Of a stretch of 64,000 bases of DNA, positions 36,589 to 44,990 are shown one piece after another (position 1 is the stretch's first letter; each line of letters starts with the position of its first letter). The stretch is from Paenibacillus lactis (lineage in GTDB: Bacteria > Bacillota > Bacilli > Paenibacillales > Paenibacillaceae), in assembly GCF_017873605.1 (NCBI RefSeq), contig NZ_JAGGKI010000003.1:1-64000 (forward strand). The letters are read 5' to 3'. The position numbers and the translations under genes are program-made. The notes under the pieces were generated by a model. It saw nothing but the letters and a program-made list of their open reading frames with translations, did not search any database and was not told the origin of the DNA.

Positions 36589-37512
36589 ATGCCGATACGT
36601 CCGCCAATATTACAGCGGGGCGATACCGTGGGGATCGTGACCTTAGGCAGCCCGCTCGCGGCTAACATCATTGATGCACGGATCGATTTTCTGAGAGCAC
36701 TCGGGTTCAATGTCGTGTTGGGCCAGTATGTATATGCGCAAAACGGGTTTCTTGCCGGTACGGACGAACAGCGGGCATCCGATTTGATGATGATGTTCCA
36801 GAGCGAGCAGGTTAAAATGATCCTGCCCACAAGAGGCGGCACCGGGGTAGCCGGAATCCTTCCCTACCTTGATTATGGCGTGATTCGGAATAACCCGAAA
36901 ATCATTACAGGCTACAGCGACATAACGGTATTGTTAAATACGCTGCATCAGCTTGTGGATTTGATCACCTTCCATAGCCTTCTGCTGATTGACTTCAAAC
37001 CCGATACGCCCTCCTATAATTTTGACCAGTTTTTTGCCGCGACGTCCCTATATTCATTATCCCGTCCGATTCAGAATCCGCCGGGCATGCCGCTGGTGAG
37101 CCGGATTCCGGGGAATGTTACGGGACCGCTCGTTGGCGGTAACCTGACATCCTTTGTAGACACGTTAGGGACCCCCTTCGAAATCGATACGCGCGGTAAA
37201 ATTCTCGTCCTTGAAGAAACGCATGAGCCTACCAATACGGTCTATAGATACTTGAATGATTTGAAGCTGGCCGGAAAATTCCGCGATTGCATCGGCATCA
37301 TTACAGGGGAATGTACGGGCTGTCAGGCTGCATACGGCAAGTCCTATCAGGATATCATCGACGAATTCATCGTACCGCTCGGTAAGCCGCTGATCACAAA
37401 CCTCGCGACAGGTCATGGCATATATAAAGCCGCTTTGCCGATTGGCGCCATGGTTAATCTGGATTCAGTCAATAATACCATCACGGTGGTTGAGCCTACC
37501 GTCAGTGTATAA
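36589..37512 (+). CDS. LD-carboxypeptidase (peptidase S66 family)
   Basis: A cytoplasmic serine peptidase of 307 residues, the usual length of the LdcA/MccF family. The nucleophile serine is in GYSDIT, the catalytic glutamate in LEETHEP and the histidine in ATGHGIYKA. Family members trim the last D-amino acid from muropeptides or inactivate peptide-nucleotide antibiotics. AAAGGAGG precedes the ATG at some distance. It is a single-gene unit, with a terminator-like hairpin on each side. Confidence 0.92.
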   Translation: MPIRPPILQRGDTVGIVTLGSPLAANIIDARIDFLRALGFNVVLGQYVYAQNGFLAGTDEQRASDLMMMFQSEQVKMILPTRGGTGVAGILPYLDYGVIRNNPKIITGYSDITVLLNTLHQLVDLITFHSLLLIDFKPDTPSYNFDQFFAATSLYSLSRPIQNPPGMPLVSRIPGNVTGPLVGGNLTSFVDTLGTPFEIDTRGKILVLEETHEPTNTVYRYLNDLKLAGKFRDCIGIITGECTGCQAAYGKSYQDIIDEFIVPLGKPLITNLATGHGIYKAALPIGAMVNLDSVNNTITVVEPTVSV

Positions 37513-37556
37513 AATTAACGGATCCATTCATCATCAAGAGCTTCATCGAAATACAG

Positions 37557-37589
37557 AAGAGACCTTGAGCTCGTGGCTTAAGGTCTCTT
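37557..37589 (+). terminator. Hairpin after the LD-carboxypeptidase gene
   Basis: The arms AAGAGACCTT and AAGGTCTCTT are perfect around a 13-base loop. It lies between convergent genes. The T-run is short. Confidence 0.65.
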
Positions 37590-37596
37590 GGCCGTG

Positions 37597-38034
37597 TTAC
37601 TCCCATTTATCCAAGGCTGCATGCAAATTGGCTGCCGACAGCAGCCCTTTTTGCAGCTGTGAATTCGGAACCGTCCGGTTGTACTTAATAATTTTTTGAT
37701 TAATGGCCTCATACTCTGACTCTGAAATCATGCTTGGGTCTGAACGGTCCACAAGCCGCTTGATGTCGGCAGCGATTTCTTTTCTCAGCTCAATCCAGGC
37801 GGGCTGGTAATTCGCGTTCTTCATGATCCCTGTCAGAACATCCCCGTCTTCGATCTTGATGGGTTTTCCCTTCAAGGGTAAATCGTCAAATCCGCCTTCC
37901 CGGGCAAACCTGTCGATGGCTGATTCCAGAAGCGAGCTGCTGGTCGACATTTGGCGCCGTTCGTCTTCTTTATTTTGATCTTCTTCAGGTTCAGGGGCAG
38001 CTGCTGATTTTGTGAGGTCAACATTCCGGTCCAT
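37597..38034 (-). CDS. DUF1992 protein (DnaJ-related domain)
   Basis: A protein of 145 residues with an acidic N-terminal tail and the DUF1992 core (ESAIDRFAREGGFDDLPLKGKP). The conserved segment FDDLPLKGKPI and the YQPAWIELRKEI helix are visible. Bacterial members are annotated as DnaJ-family related, but their role is unknown. GGAGGTG precedes the ATG. It follows the lipoprotein gene by 15 bases, so they probably form an operon. Confidence 0.85.
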   Translation of the reverse strand: MDRNVDLTKSAAAPEPEEDQNKEDERRQMSTSSSLLESAIDRFAREGGFDDLPLKGKPIKIEDGDVLTGIMKNANYQPAWIELRKEIAADIKRLVDRSDPSMISESEYEAINQKIIKYNRTVPNSQLQKGLLSAANLHAALDKWE

Positions 38035-38049
38035 TTCGTCACCTCCGTT

Positions 38050-38640
38050 TTACATATCAGGGAAATAAATTCTTTGCTTCGATGAAATATCAAAGATTTT
38101 ATACGCTCCCTTGCCATCCTGATTAATATGAAGCTCATAGTCATTCTTTTCGTAAAAGAATGGCTGTTCGTCCTTGGGAACCTCTTTAAAGAATACTTTA
38201 TCCGTGACCGTCGCTTTGTAAATGAAGCCGCCTTCCTCCTTGGGTTCAACGGATTCTTTCTCGATCGTATCGATTTCGGCCTTGCTGTGCTCCTTCACGT
38301 CATCCGGGTGATAATTCTTCAAGGCGTTGTATCTCGGATGGTCCTGCATGGATATATCGAACAGAACATTCAAGTACCCTTCCTGAAATGCTTCAGGAGT
38401 CGTGAATTTATAGTAATCTACGATGTACCTTGTTATGAGTTCTCTTCCGGCCGCGATCCTTGGATCAAGGTCGTTATCTTCCGGCTTCTGCGGATCCTTC
38501 TCGTTTTCTGCCGGTTTCATTTGCTCGTTGCTTTGGACTTCCGGCTCCGAAACCGGCTTTTCGGAAGAATTGCATGCCGCTAACAAGGCCAACAGGAAGA
38601 AGAGTGAGACCGACATGAATACCAGCTTCTTATTTCTCAT
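38050..38640 (-). CDS. Putative lipoprotein of unknown function
   Basis: A protein of 196 residues with a lipoprotein signal (LALLAACNSS), a charged E/K/P-rich linker of about 45 residues, then a mixed alpha/beta domain of about 120 residues. I recognise no catalytic motif. The ATG at 38640 has GGAGGGAA upstream; an ATG at 38664 is less well placed. It is encoded 15 bases upstream of the DUF1992 gene. Confidence 0.8.
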   Translation of the reverse strand: MRNKKLVFMSVSLFFLLALLAACNSSEKPVSEPEVQSNEQMKPAENEKDPQKPEDNDLDPRIAAGRELITRYIVDYYKFTTPEAFQEGYLNVLFDISMQDHPRYNALKNYHPDDVKEHSKAEIDTIEKESVEPKEEGGFIYKATVTDKVFFKEVPKDEQPFFYEKNDYELHINQDGKGAYKIFDISSKQRIYFPDM

Positions 38641-38726
38641 TCTGTGTTCCCTCCACCATGCCATGCAGAATTATCCAAAATATAACATGCTGCAAATGAA
38701 ATTACCAGTTTGTTTTACGACATAGC

Positions 38727-38773
38727 AAAAAAACCGCCAAACCTTCGAGAATCCTCGAGTCTAGCGGGTTTTT
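38727..38773 (-). terminator. Terminator after the ArsR-SRPBCC gene
   Basis: AAAAACCCGC and GCGGTTTTTTT (read on the minus strand) enclose a loop that itself contains the small stem TCGAG/CTCGA. The T-run on the minus strand is strong. Confidence 0.8.
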
Positions 38774-38866
38774 CATAATGTACAAACTGCGGTTGAAGTC
38801 CCTGGCGGCATCGCTGCAAGAGACGGGTCCTCCAGAATTATCAGCCAGGAGGCTGGGACCCCGATT

Positions 38867-39658
38867 TTATCGATCTTCGGCAGAACTGGAATGGTTCTCT
38901 TGAACGAGCATCTCCCCGGTTTCAAGCAAAGTTTTCAAGCCTGAAAGCACAACAGGCAATCCGTTCTCCAGAATTTTTGCAGTGCTTACCGCTTGTTCGA
39001 ATTGATCATGCACAACCGTGACAAGGGTTACGCCCTGAAGCTCCGCATGTGCACCGATCTCCCAAGTAATTTGCGATGCGGAGTCGTTCTCCGTACCGGG
39101 AAATGAAATAAAACGCCAGCTCATCACGAGCTTATGAGGAGGGTCTATCTCCAGGATGACCCCTTCCGCTTTCTTCTCTTCGCCGTTCCATAACTCAAAT
39201 GAAGATTCAACTTCCCACGTAGATCGAATGGCGCAATTGAACCAAAATTTCGATGTTTTGACAGGGTCCGTAAGAGCTTGCCACACCTGCTCAGGCTTTG
39301 CCTTAATCGCTATCCGGTGGATATGTTGTGGTTTGTTTTCCAAAATTAATTCACGCTCCAATTCATTTTGAAGAGATGACAATCCGATTGCCCAAGGTTC
39401 GGTGAACTTGCTGACCCATCGTTCGTAGATTTGACGTATGGGGACCGCATTCAAATAATGCAGCTTTTCCCGCCCTGCTTTTCTTGTGGTAATGAGTCCA
39501 GCTTCTTCTAGAATATTAAGATGCTTCATGACGCCGAACCTGGACATATCGAGCGGAATGCAAAGATCGTTCAGCGTCTGTCCGTCCGATGCATGAAGCA
39601 AATCCAACAGCTTACGGCGGCTGGGATCCGCAAGCGCTTTGAATATGTTATTTTCCAA
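38867..39658 (-). CDS. ArsR-type HTH fused to SRPBCC (AHSA1) domain
   Basis: A protein of 263 residues with two parts. Residues 1-90 are an ArsR-like winged helix (ALADPSRRKLLDLLHA ... MKHLNILEEAGLI). Residues 115-250 are an SRPBCC/AHSA1 ligand-binding domain (VWQALTDPVKTSKFW). It starts with TTG, with GGAGGTG upstream. It is divergent from the FMN reductase, and the dyad at 39749-39766 lies at the start of that transcript. Fusions of this kind are common in soil Firmicutes. The ligand is unknown. Confidence 0.9.
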   Translation of the reverse strand: MENNIFKALADPSRRKLLDLLHASDGQTLNDLCIPLDMSRFGVMKHLNILEEAGLITTRKAGREKLHYLNAVPIRQIYERWVSKFTEPWAIGLSSLQNELERELILENKPQHIHRIAIKAKPEQVWQALTDPVKTSKFWFNCAIRSTWEVESSFELWNGEEKKAEGVILEIDPPHKLVMSWRFISFPGTENDSASQITWEIGAHAELQGVTLVTVVHDQFEQAVSTAKILENGLPVVLSGLKTLLETGEMLVQENHSSSAEDR

Positions 39659-39706
39659 TTGCTACACCTCCTTCTGACGTTATGAAAAAAAATGGCTTAA
39701 ATCCAC

Positions 39707-39736
39707 TTGACACGTTACCATTCAGTCACGTATGAT
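39707..39736 (+). promoter_or_regulatory. SigA-type promoter for the FMN reductase gene
   Basis: -35 TTGACA (39707-39712), 18-base spacer, -10 TATGAT (39731-39736). Confidence 0.75.
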
Positions 39737-39748
39737 GAAAACATCACA

Positions 39749-39766
39749 AGTGACTTTATAGTCACA
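39749..39766. promoter_or_regulatory. Probable ArsR operator
   Basis: GTGAC and GTCAC flank TTTATA, and the dyad begins about 13 bases after the -10 box. Repression by the divergent ArsR-SRPBCC protein is inferred. Confidence 0.55.
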
Positions 39767-39853
39767 TATTATCACAAACGGATTTGTTTGTCAGCCGGCG
39801 GCATGCAAATCCACTGACCCGAAGTCGACCATTTTAGAAAGGTGATGTTCAAC

Positions 39854-40522
39854 ATGAAAGTAACCATGATCGCAGGAAGCAACCGTCATAACGCAACAAG
39901 CACGCTCCTTCTCCGTTACATAGAAAGCCTAATGGAGGCTCAGCATGTTTCGGTTACATTTATCGATTTGTCGGAGCTGCAGCTGCCGCTTTTTTCACCG
40001 GACAACTGGGATTTTCATCCGAACGTACAGCATATGCTGAAGGCCGTCGCAGATGGGGACGGTTTGATCCTTGCCACCCCGGAATACCACGGCTCCATAT
40101 CGGGCGCACTCAAGAACGCTTTAGATTATGTAAACGTTAATCAAGTCGCTGGCAAATCGGTGCTTGCCATAAGCTCGGCTGGCGGCCCGCTCGGAGTCAG
40201 CTCGCTTACACATCTGCAAGCGATTGTGCGAAATTTGCACGGGATTAATTGTCCCGAGTGGATCTCCATCGGGTATGGATCCAATACCTTCGGATCAGAC
40301 GGCGCTCCGCTGGATGATGGCTTGAGAGACAGGGTTCTCAGCTCAGTCGACCGATTCTTACAGCTGACCAAGCAGCTTACCGCAACAGTCACGATAGCGG
40401 CAGCATCGGCGGCAACGACTGCGGCAGCAACAGCTCCATCAGCAGCAGCTGCAGCAGAACCATCAACGATTACAATGGCTGCAACGACACCCGCATCACC
40501 CACAGCCGCAGCAGCAAACTAA
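39854..40522 (+). CDS. NADPH-dependent FMN reductase with alanine/threonine-rich tail
   Basis: A flavodoxin-fold reductase of 222 residues. The phosphate loop is GSNRHNATS, and the flavin-contact motif is TPEYHGSISGALKNALDY. The fold ends near residue 175. A further 47 residues (176-222) contain 22 Ala and 11 Thr plus Ser and Pro, with no parallel in the normal family, which ends near 180 residues. The ATG at 39854 follows AAAGGTGATG; an ATG at 39842 is possible. It probably reduces quinones or FMN. The tail is described under findings. Confidence 0.9.
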   Translation: MKVTMIAGSNRHNATSTLLLRYIESLMEAQHVSVTFIDLSELQLPLFSPDNWDFHPNVQHMLKAVADGDGLILATPEYHGSISGALKNALDYVNVNQVAGKSVLAISSAGGPLGVSSLTHLQAIVRNLHGINCPEWISIGYGSNTFGSDGAPLDDGLRDRVLSSVDRFLQLTKQLTATVTIAAASAATTAAATAPSAAAAAEPSTITMAATTPASPTAAAAN

Positions 40523-40537
40523 TTTTTTTTCGATAAT

Positions 40538-40557
40538 ATGTTACCTAACGGTAACAT
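40538..40557. promoter_or_regulatory. Inverted repeat upstream of the SGNH hydrolase gene
   Basis: ATGTTACC and GGTAACAT are exact complements around TAAC. It lies about 25 bases before the hydrolase start and could be an operator of an unlinked or neighbouring regulator. Confidence 0.5.
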
Positions 40558-40581
40558 TTAGTGAAGGAGGTCAACCTGGCA

Positions 40582-41757
40582 ATGAATGAACAGCAGCATG
40601 CTGAGGACCAATGGATCGGCTCTTGGTTCGCGAGTCCAACGTATGAGGATCGAACGGTTGCGGAAGAACGGTTCGAGGATCAAACCTTACGAATGATTGT
40701 ACATCCGCATGCATTCGGTTCCAAGCTCCGGTTAAAGTTTTCCAATCTCTACGGTTCCGAGCCTGTGCACTTCGGTAAAGTTGCCGCAGCTTTATCCGAA
40801 GAGGATGGTCTTATCGTTCCCGGTACCTGTCGGCATGTGACCTTACATGGCCATACAACCATCACCATTCCTGCCGGAGAAGAAATTTATACCGATCCTA
40901 TCGATCTTCAGCTTCATGAAAATACCGATGTTGCAATCAGCATCTATATTCCGGCATCGACTAGGACCTCAACTTGGCATTTTTCCCCTCCTAGCATCAC
41001 CTATGTTGCTGAGGGAAACCGAACGGACGACAGCGACACGGGACATTTTCGGAATAAGATACATTCTTATTATTGGCTATCCGGACTAGAGGTATTGACC
41101 TATGGTGATCCGTTTCGTGTCATTGTTGCTCTTGGAGACTCCATTACGGAAGGAAGCACTTCTACCCCAGGCACGAACCGGAGATGGCCGGACTTTTTCC
41201 AAGAACGGCTCGATCGGGAACAAATTGCGCTTCCCGTCTCTGTTCTCAATGCAGGGATCGTCGGGAATCAAATTTTGACAAACGGCCCGGATGCCGGAAT
41301 GCCCCTTGGCGGAGAGTGCATACTTTCCCGCCTGGAACGCGATGTGTTCTCTCATTCCGGTGTTACGGATGTTATTTTTCTCGCAGGCATTAACGATATT
41401 GGGATCGGAAATGCAAGCGCCAACGAGATCATTGCCGGAATGAAGGAAACGGCAGCCAGAGTGCATGAGAAGGGACTTCGCATCTTTGCCGGTACGCTCC
41501 CGCCATTTGGGAATGCCCCTTATTACACAAATGAAAAAGAAATCATCCGGCAAGAAGTGAACCGCTGGATCCTCGCCAACGAAGGATTTGACGGCATTAT
41601 AGACTTTAACGAGGGGCTGGCTGATCCGCAGCATCCCGAACAACTGCTGCCCGCCTATGATTTCGGCGATCATCTTCATCCGAACGATAAGGGATTCCGA
41701 GCATTAGCCGATTGCATCCCCTTGTCCCTCTTCGGGATCAATCCAAACCATATCTAA
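40582..41757 (+). CDS. SGNH/GDSL-family hydrolase
   Basis: A protein of 391 residues without signal peptide. The N-terminal beta-sandwich domain covers about residues 1-165. The C-terminal SGNH esterase domain has block I GDSITEG with the nucleophile Ser, block II around GIVGNQ, block III GINDIG, and the final DHLHPND with catalytic Asp and His. The ATG at 40582 is chosen because AAGGAGG lies 11 bases upstream; the in-frame GTG at 40561 lies over that site. Likely a carbohydrate or ester deacylase. Substrate unknown. Confidence 0.9.
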   Translation: MNEQQHAEDQWIGSWFASPTYEDRTVAEERFEDQTLRMIVHPHAFGSKLRLKFSNLYGSEPVHFGKVAAALSEEDGLIVPGTCRHVTLHGHTTITIPAGEEIYTDPIDLQLHENTDVAISIYIPASTRTSTWHFSPPSITYVAEGNRTDDSDTGHFRNKIHSYYWLSGLEVLTYGDPFRVIVALGDSITEGSTSTPGTNRRWPDFFQERLDREQIALPVSVLNAGIVGNQILTNGPDAGMPLGGECILSRLERDVFSHSGVTDVIFLAGINDIGIGNASANEIIAGMKETAARVHEKGLRIFAGTLPPFGNAPYYTNEKEIIRQEVNRWILANEGFDGIIDFNEGLADPQHPEQLLPAYDFGDHLHPNDKGFRALADCIPLSLFGINPNHI

Positions 41758-41772
41758 AAAGGAGATGTTTGT

Positions 41773-42117
41773 ATGAGCACGATGGAACAAAAGAAGGTAG
41801 AGACGATAACCGCTTTTATCGAGGACGTTGCAAATCGGCATGTTTTGGAGAAGACGGATCAATTCTTTGTCCCGCAAATGATTGAGGCGTTCACGGATCG
41901 GCGCTTCACTGTGGATGAGATCCTGGTTCAAGGAGAGAAGGTCATCGCAAGAATGTTCATGACAGCGGTGCATGCTGGCCATTTTGCAGGAAACCCTCCT
42001 ACAGGCAAAACGGTAAAGGCGACTCAATTTCGCGAATTTCGGGTAATCGACGGAAAAATCATCGAACACCACGGCTGGTTCGATACGGCAACACTTTTGC
42101 CTCAAATAAAGGCTTAA
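41773..42117 (+). CDS. SnoaL-like protein, short paralogue
   Basis: A NTF2/SnoaL-fold protein of 114 residues, 15 bases after the SGNH gene. AAAGGAG precedes the ATG. It aligns along its length with the next gene (EAFTDRRFTVDEI against EAFPDKRYTVEQI; TGKTVKATQFREFRVIDGKI against TGNSIDVTLYRQYRVESGKI). About 20 residues are missing between DQFF and the EAF helix. That gap removes one helix-strand part of the fold, so function is doubtful. Both may derive from a tandem duplication. Confidence 0.75.
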   Translation: MSTMEQKKVETITAFIEDVANRHVLEKTDQFFVPQMIEAFTDRRFTVDEILVQGEKVIARMFMTAVHAGHFAGNPPTGKTVKATQFREFRVIDGKIIEHHGWFDTATLLPQIKA

Positions 42118-42182
42118 CTTCGGCAGGTTCGAACGACTGTCTTCGTTGCGGCAATCTAATTAAGAAAAGGAGATGTTTGGGA

Positions 42183-42584
42183 ATGAAAACGATAGAACAG
42201 AGCAATGTGGAATTGGTTGGCGACTTTATCGAGGCATTCTGGAATCGAAGTGAACTGAATTGCGTGGATCGGTTTCTGTCCGACGACTATCAGGAGCTCG
42301 CTTACGAATCCAAGGAAGGTCTGAAAACATTTGCTGCCACGATCCTGGAGGCATTTCCCGATAAACGCTACACGGTGGAACAAATCATTGGTCAAGGGGA
42401 TAAGGTACTCGTCAGAATGACGGTAAAAGGCACGCACCAAGGCATATTCTTTGGAACTGCGCCTACGGGCAACTCGATTGATGTCACGCTGTACCGTCAA
42501 TATCGTGTCGAGAGCGGCAAGATCACCGAGCATCGCGGCTGGATCGATATGGTGACCATGTGGCACCAGATTCGAGGGAACTGA
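42183..42584 (+). CDS. SnoaL-like (polyketide cyclase-fold) protein
   Basis: A full-length SnoaL-fold protein of 133 residues. Family features include FIEAFWN, DRFLSDDYQE, HQGIFFGTAPTG and HRGWID. SnoaL-like proteins include cyclases, isomerases and proteins of unknown role. AAGGAG lies 10 bases before the ATG at 42183, and a TTG two codons earlier is possible. It lies downstream of its short paralogue. Its 3' end is duplicated just downstream. Confidence 0.82.
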   Translation: MKTIEQSNVELVGDFIEAFWNRSELNCVDRFLSDDYQELAYESKEGLKTFAATILEAFPDKRYTVEQIIGQGDKVLVRMTVKGTHQGIFFGTAPTGNSIDVTLYRQYRVESGKITEHRGWIDMVTMWHQIRGN

Positions 42585-42635
42585 CCCGAACGATTAGTGG
42601 CCATGTGGCTCCGGATTCGCGGGAACTGACCCGGA
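42556..42635 (+). repeat. Duplicated 3' end of the SnoaL-like gene
   Basis: A 35-base segment at 42556-42590, covering the last codons and the stop, recurs at 42601-42635 with four substitutions and an offset of 45 bases. The second copy reads VAMWLRIRGN then stop, against VTMWHQIRGN in the gene. Confidence 0.85.
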
Positions 42636-42685
42636 TTTAGCTGCTTCGTTCAGATTATTTGTTCTCCTATCTCGCTCGCACAACA

Positions 42686-42717
42686 AAACAACCGGTCCGG
42701 TCCTGGATCGGTTGTTT
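42686..42717. terminator. Bidirectional hairpin
   Basis: AAACAACCG and CGGTTGTTT enclose a 14-base loop between the convergent SnoaL-like and TetR genes. Confidence 0.7.
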
Positions 42718-42744
42718 GCATGTCTCGAATAGGAGTGACTCCCG

Positions 42745-43356
42745 TCACTCATTCATAAAGTCATCCTTACCAAAAATCCGCGCACTGATCTTCGTAAGAA
42801 ATTTTGACCACTTTTCTTGAAATTGCGGGTCAGTAGGCTCGCTTCCAGTCACCATCTTGGTAACATCCCCAAAAATAAGCGGGTACGTAGTCAATGCGCT
42901 AATAGCCAAAGTCAAAAGCTCCGGGTCCAAGTCCTCCGGCACAAGACCGGCTTCTTGTTTTGATTTCATATCATCAACGTACGATTGAAGGGCTTCCGTT
43001 CTTCTTTTTTTCCTCGAATTCTGCTGCGGCTGTTCTTCAAGTGCTTCCCAAACCGTGAACTTTAAGAAATCCATTCTTGTTTGACAATTCACTTGGAAAC
43101 GATGCTCCGCAGTATGTACAGGATCTGACGGAAATTGGGTAGTCCACTCCGGCAATTCGACTGTCATTTGATCGAGAACCGCCACTAGCAATTCTTCTTT
43201 CCCTTTAAAATAATGATAAATCAATTGCTTCTTCACATCAGCGTTTACCGCGATGGCCTCTATCCTCGCGCCTGTATAACCCTTCTCGAAAAACTCTTTT
43301 CTTGCTGCTTCAAGAATCCTCTTTCGGGTACGTTCGGCGTTACGTATCTCCCCCAT
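42745..43356 (-). CDS. TetR/AcrR-family regulator
   Basis: A repressor of 203 residues. The N-terminal HTH spans about residues 10-55 (ILEAARKEFFEKGYTGARIEAIA ... IYHYFKGKEEL, quoted in part), followed by a helical effector domain. GGAGGTG precedes the ATG. It is divergent from the nitroreductase/VOC pair across 353 bases. That gap contains matching half-sites, so it probably represses the pair. Confidence 0.92.
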   Translation of the reverse strand: MGEIRNAERTRKRILEAARKEFFEKGYTGARIEAIAVNADVKKQLIYHYFKGKEELLVAVLDQMTVELPEWTTQFPSDPVHTAEHRFQVNCQTRMDFLKFTVWEALEEQPQQNSRKKRRTEALQSYVDDMKSKQEAGLVPEDLDPELLTLAISALTTYPLIFGDVTKMVTGSEPTDPQFQEKWSKFLTKISARIFGKDDFMNE

Positions 43357-43709
43357 TATTCAGCACCTCCGCTACAAGCCTATTCATCCTAATGGTAAGT
43401 TTTAATTTCCCGAAAGTCAAATTCAATTGAAAATTTAGTCAGTTATACTTGACAACTGTAAAGTTATAACTTACCATGTGGTCAATAGCGCTGAGCTTCC
43501 ACTTTATGCTAAATGGCTTTTATGAATTCACTTCAAAGAGTCAGCTCGCCTAAGCCTAAGCAGGCGATGTCGCAGCGTCTTCATCATATCGAGAAAGGAG
43601 GTTGCTGATCTCACTTACGCAAGCATATGAGCTGCTCAGGAATTTGGTAAGTCAATTGTAAAAGAAGCTAATGAACCGTTTTTCATTCTATTAGAAGAGG
43701 TGTTTTGTC
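43357..43709. other. Divergent regulatory region with operator-like repeats
   Basis: No gene was found. ATGGTAAGTT (43392-43401) and AACTTACCAT (43468-43477) are exact complements 66 bases apart. AAGTTATAACTT (43461-43472) is a perfect palindrome touching the right arm. A TTGACA at 43449-43454 may be part of a promoter. Further right, AAAGGAGG precedes a short frame of about 18 codons (LISLTQAYELLRNLVSQL) that could be a gene scrap. Confidence 0.5.
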
Positions 43710-44342
43710 ATGGCGACAGTAGTTGAAACCAGCGTCATTAAAGTTATGAAAGAGCGCAGCAGCGTACGAAAGTATCAAAGTGGGGTCGGTATTCCACAAA
43801 GTACGCTGCATCAGATTCTAGAAGCAGCCGCAACCGCTCCATCGGCTTGGAACCTTCAGCATTGGAAATTCGTCACCATTCAGAATCAAGAAAACAAAGA
43901 GCGTTTACTGCCTATCGCCTATCATCAACAACAAGTTGCTGACGCGTCTGCGGTAGTCATTGTACTCGGTGACACGAAAGCGAATGAAAATGCTGAGAAC
44001 GTGTATGGAGAATCGGTTCGTGCAGGCTTCATGACAGAGGAAGTTAAAAACTCAATCGTCAACGATATAGACAATCATTACAAAAATGCCGGGCATGCTG
44101 GGATACATGATGCCATTCGAAACGCCTCTTTTGCAGCGATGCAGCTTATGTTAGCCGCAAAAGCCCATGGAATTGATTCAGGGCCAATGGGAGGATATGA
44201 TGCAGAAGCTCTAAGAAAAGAATTAAACATTCCCGACCGCTATATTCCGGTATTGATGTTGACTTTAGGCTATGCTGAACAGCCGGCGTATCCAACGAAC
44301 CGTTTCCCTGTCGATCAAGTTGTTATCCGCGAACGGTTTTGA
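43710..44342 (+). CDS. Nitroreductase-family FMN oxidoreductase
   Basis: A flavoprotein of 210 residues. The family start ERSSVRKYQ, the FMN-contact segment APSAWNLQHWKF and the C-terminal GIDSGPMGGYD are present. It resembles the YodC/MhqN group of Bacillus, which protects against quinones and other electrophiles. AGAGGTG precedes the ATG. It is co-transcribed with the VOC gene that starts three bases after its stop codon. Confidence 0.93.
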   Translation: MATVVETSVIKVMKERSSVRKYQSGVGIPQSTLHQILEAAATAPSAWNLQHWKFVTIQNQENKERLLPIAYHQQQVADASAVVIVLGDTKANENAENVYGESVRAGFMTEEVKNSIVNDIDNHYKNAGHAGIHDAIRNASFAAMQLMLAAKAHGIDSGPMGGYDAEALRKELNIPDRYIPVLMLTLGYAEQPAYPTNRFPVDQVVIRERF

Positions 44343-44345
44343 TAG

Positions 44346-44810
44346 ATGGATCAGAGCATTCTAGGAACGAACGTCATCACCCAAATCGGATTGCTTGTCA
44401 ATGACATTGAAGCAACGAGTCAGGTATACGCAGACTTCTTCGGCGTTGATAATCCGGGCTGGTTCTGGTCGGATCGTTTCGCAATCGAAAAAACGGAGTT
44501 CCGAGGCATTCCTACTGAGGCACGCGCAAAGCTGTCTTTCTTCGACATGGGTTCGCTTCAGCTGGAGCTGATCGAGCCGGATCATCATCCAAGCACATGG
44601 CGAGAAAGCTTGGACCGAAACGGGGAAGGCTTTCACCATATCGCATTTATTGTGGAAGGCATGAAGGAGAAAATCAGCATTTTGCAGAATAATCAAATAC
44701 CTATCTTGCAGCATGGGGAAAATGCCCAGGGAGATTACGCGTATGCCTACATGGATACGTTTCCTCAATTGAAGCTGTTGATCGAGCTGCTTGAACAGGA
44801 TAAAAAGTAG
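44346..44810 (+). CDS. VOC-family (glyoxalase/epimerase-like) protein
   Basis: A protein of 154 residues with two beta-alpha-beta-beta-beta modules. Metal-ligand-like positions include the glutamate in LELIEPD and the histidine pair in GFHHIAF. The sequence resembles methylmalonyl-CoA epimerase-like VOC proteins. It begins three bases after the nitroreductase stop codon, so translation is probably coupled. It may deal with reactive aldehydes or aromatic compounds. Not resolved further. Confidence 0.88.
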   Translation: MDQSILGTNVITQIGLLVNDIEATSQVYADFFGVDNPGWFWSDRFAIEKTEFRGIPTEARAKLSFFDMGSLQLELIEPDHHPSTWRESLDRNGEGFHHIAFIVEGMKEKISILQNNQIPILQHGENAQGDYAYAYMDTFPQLKLLIELLEQDKK

Positions 44811-44854
44811 TCACAATCGGATTGGGTTCATATTGAAAAGTTAATCCGATCTAA

Positions 44855-44890
44855 AAGAGACCCTTAAAGCTAAAAGCTTCAGGGTCTCTT
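44855..44890 (+). terminator. Terminator after the nitroreductase/VOC operon
   Basis: AAGAGACCCT and AGGGTCTCTT are perfect around a 16-base loop, which can itself pair (AAGCT/AAGCTT). The stem ends in CTCTT. Confidence 0.7.
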
Positions 44891-44990
44891 CGCAATTACT
44901 GACATATATCATTGGAAGCATAAGTCGATACAACGTTCCATCTCCATCGCCGTATCTTATCGAGGTCTCGATGGTGGTTTCCCTTCTTCA

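Noticed and set aside
36212..36607. Upstream extension of the sensing lipoprotein
   Set aside because: It would bury the signal peptide 130 residues inside the protein. GGAGGGGG marks the ATG at 36211.
43620..43708. Possible fragment of a regulator gene before the nitroreductase
   Set aside because: Two short frames would have to be joined by a frameshift, and the similarity is too weak to name.
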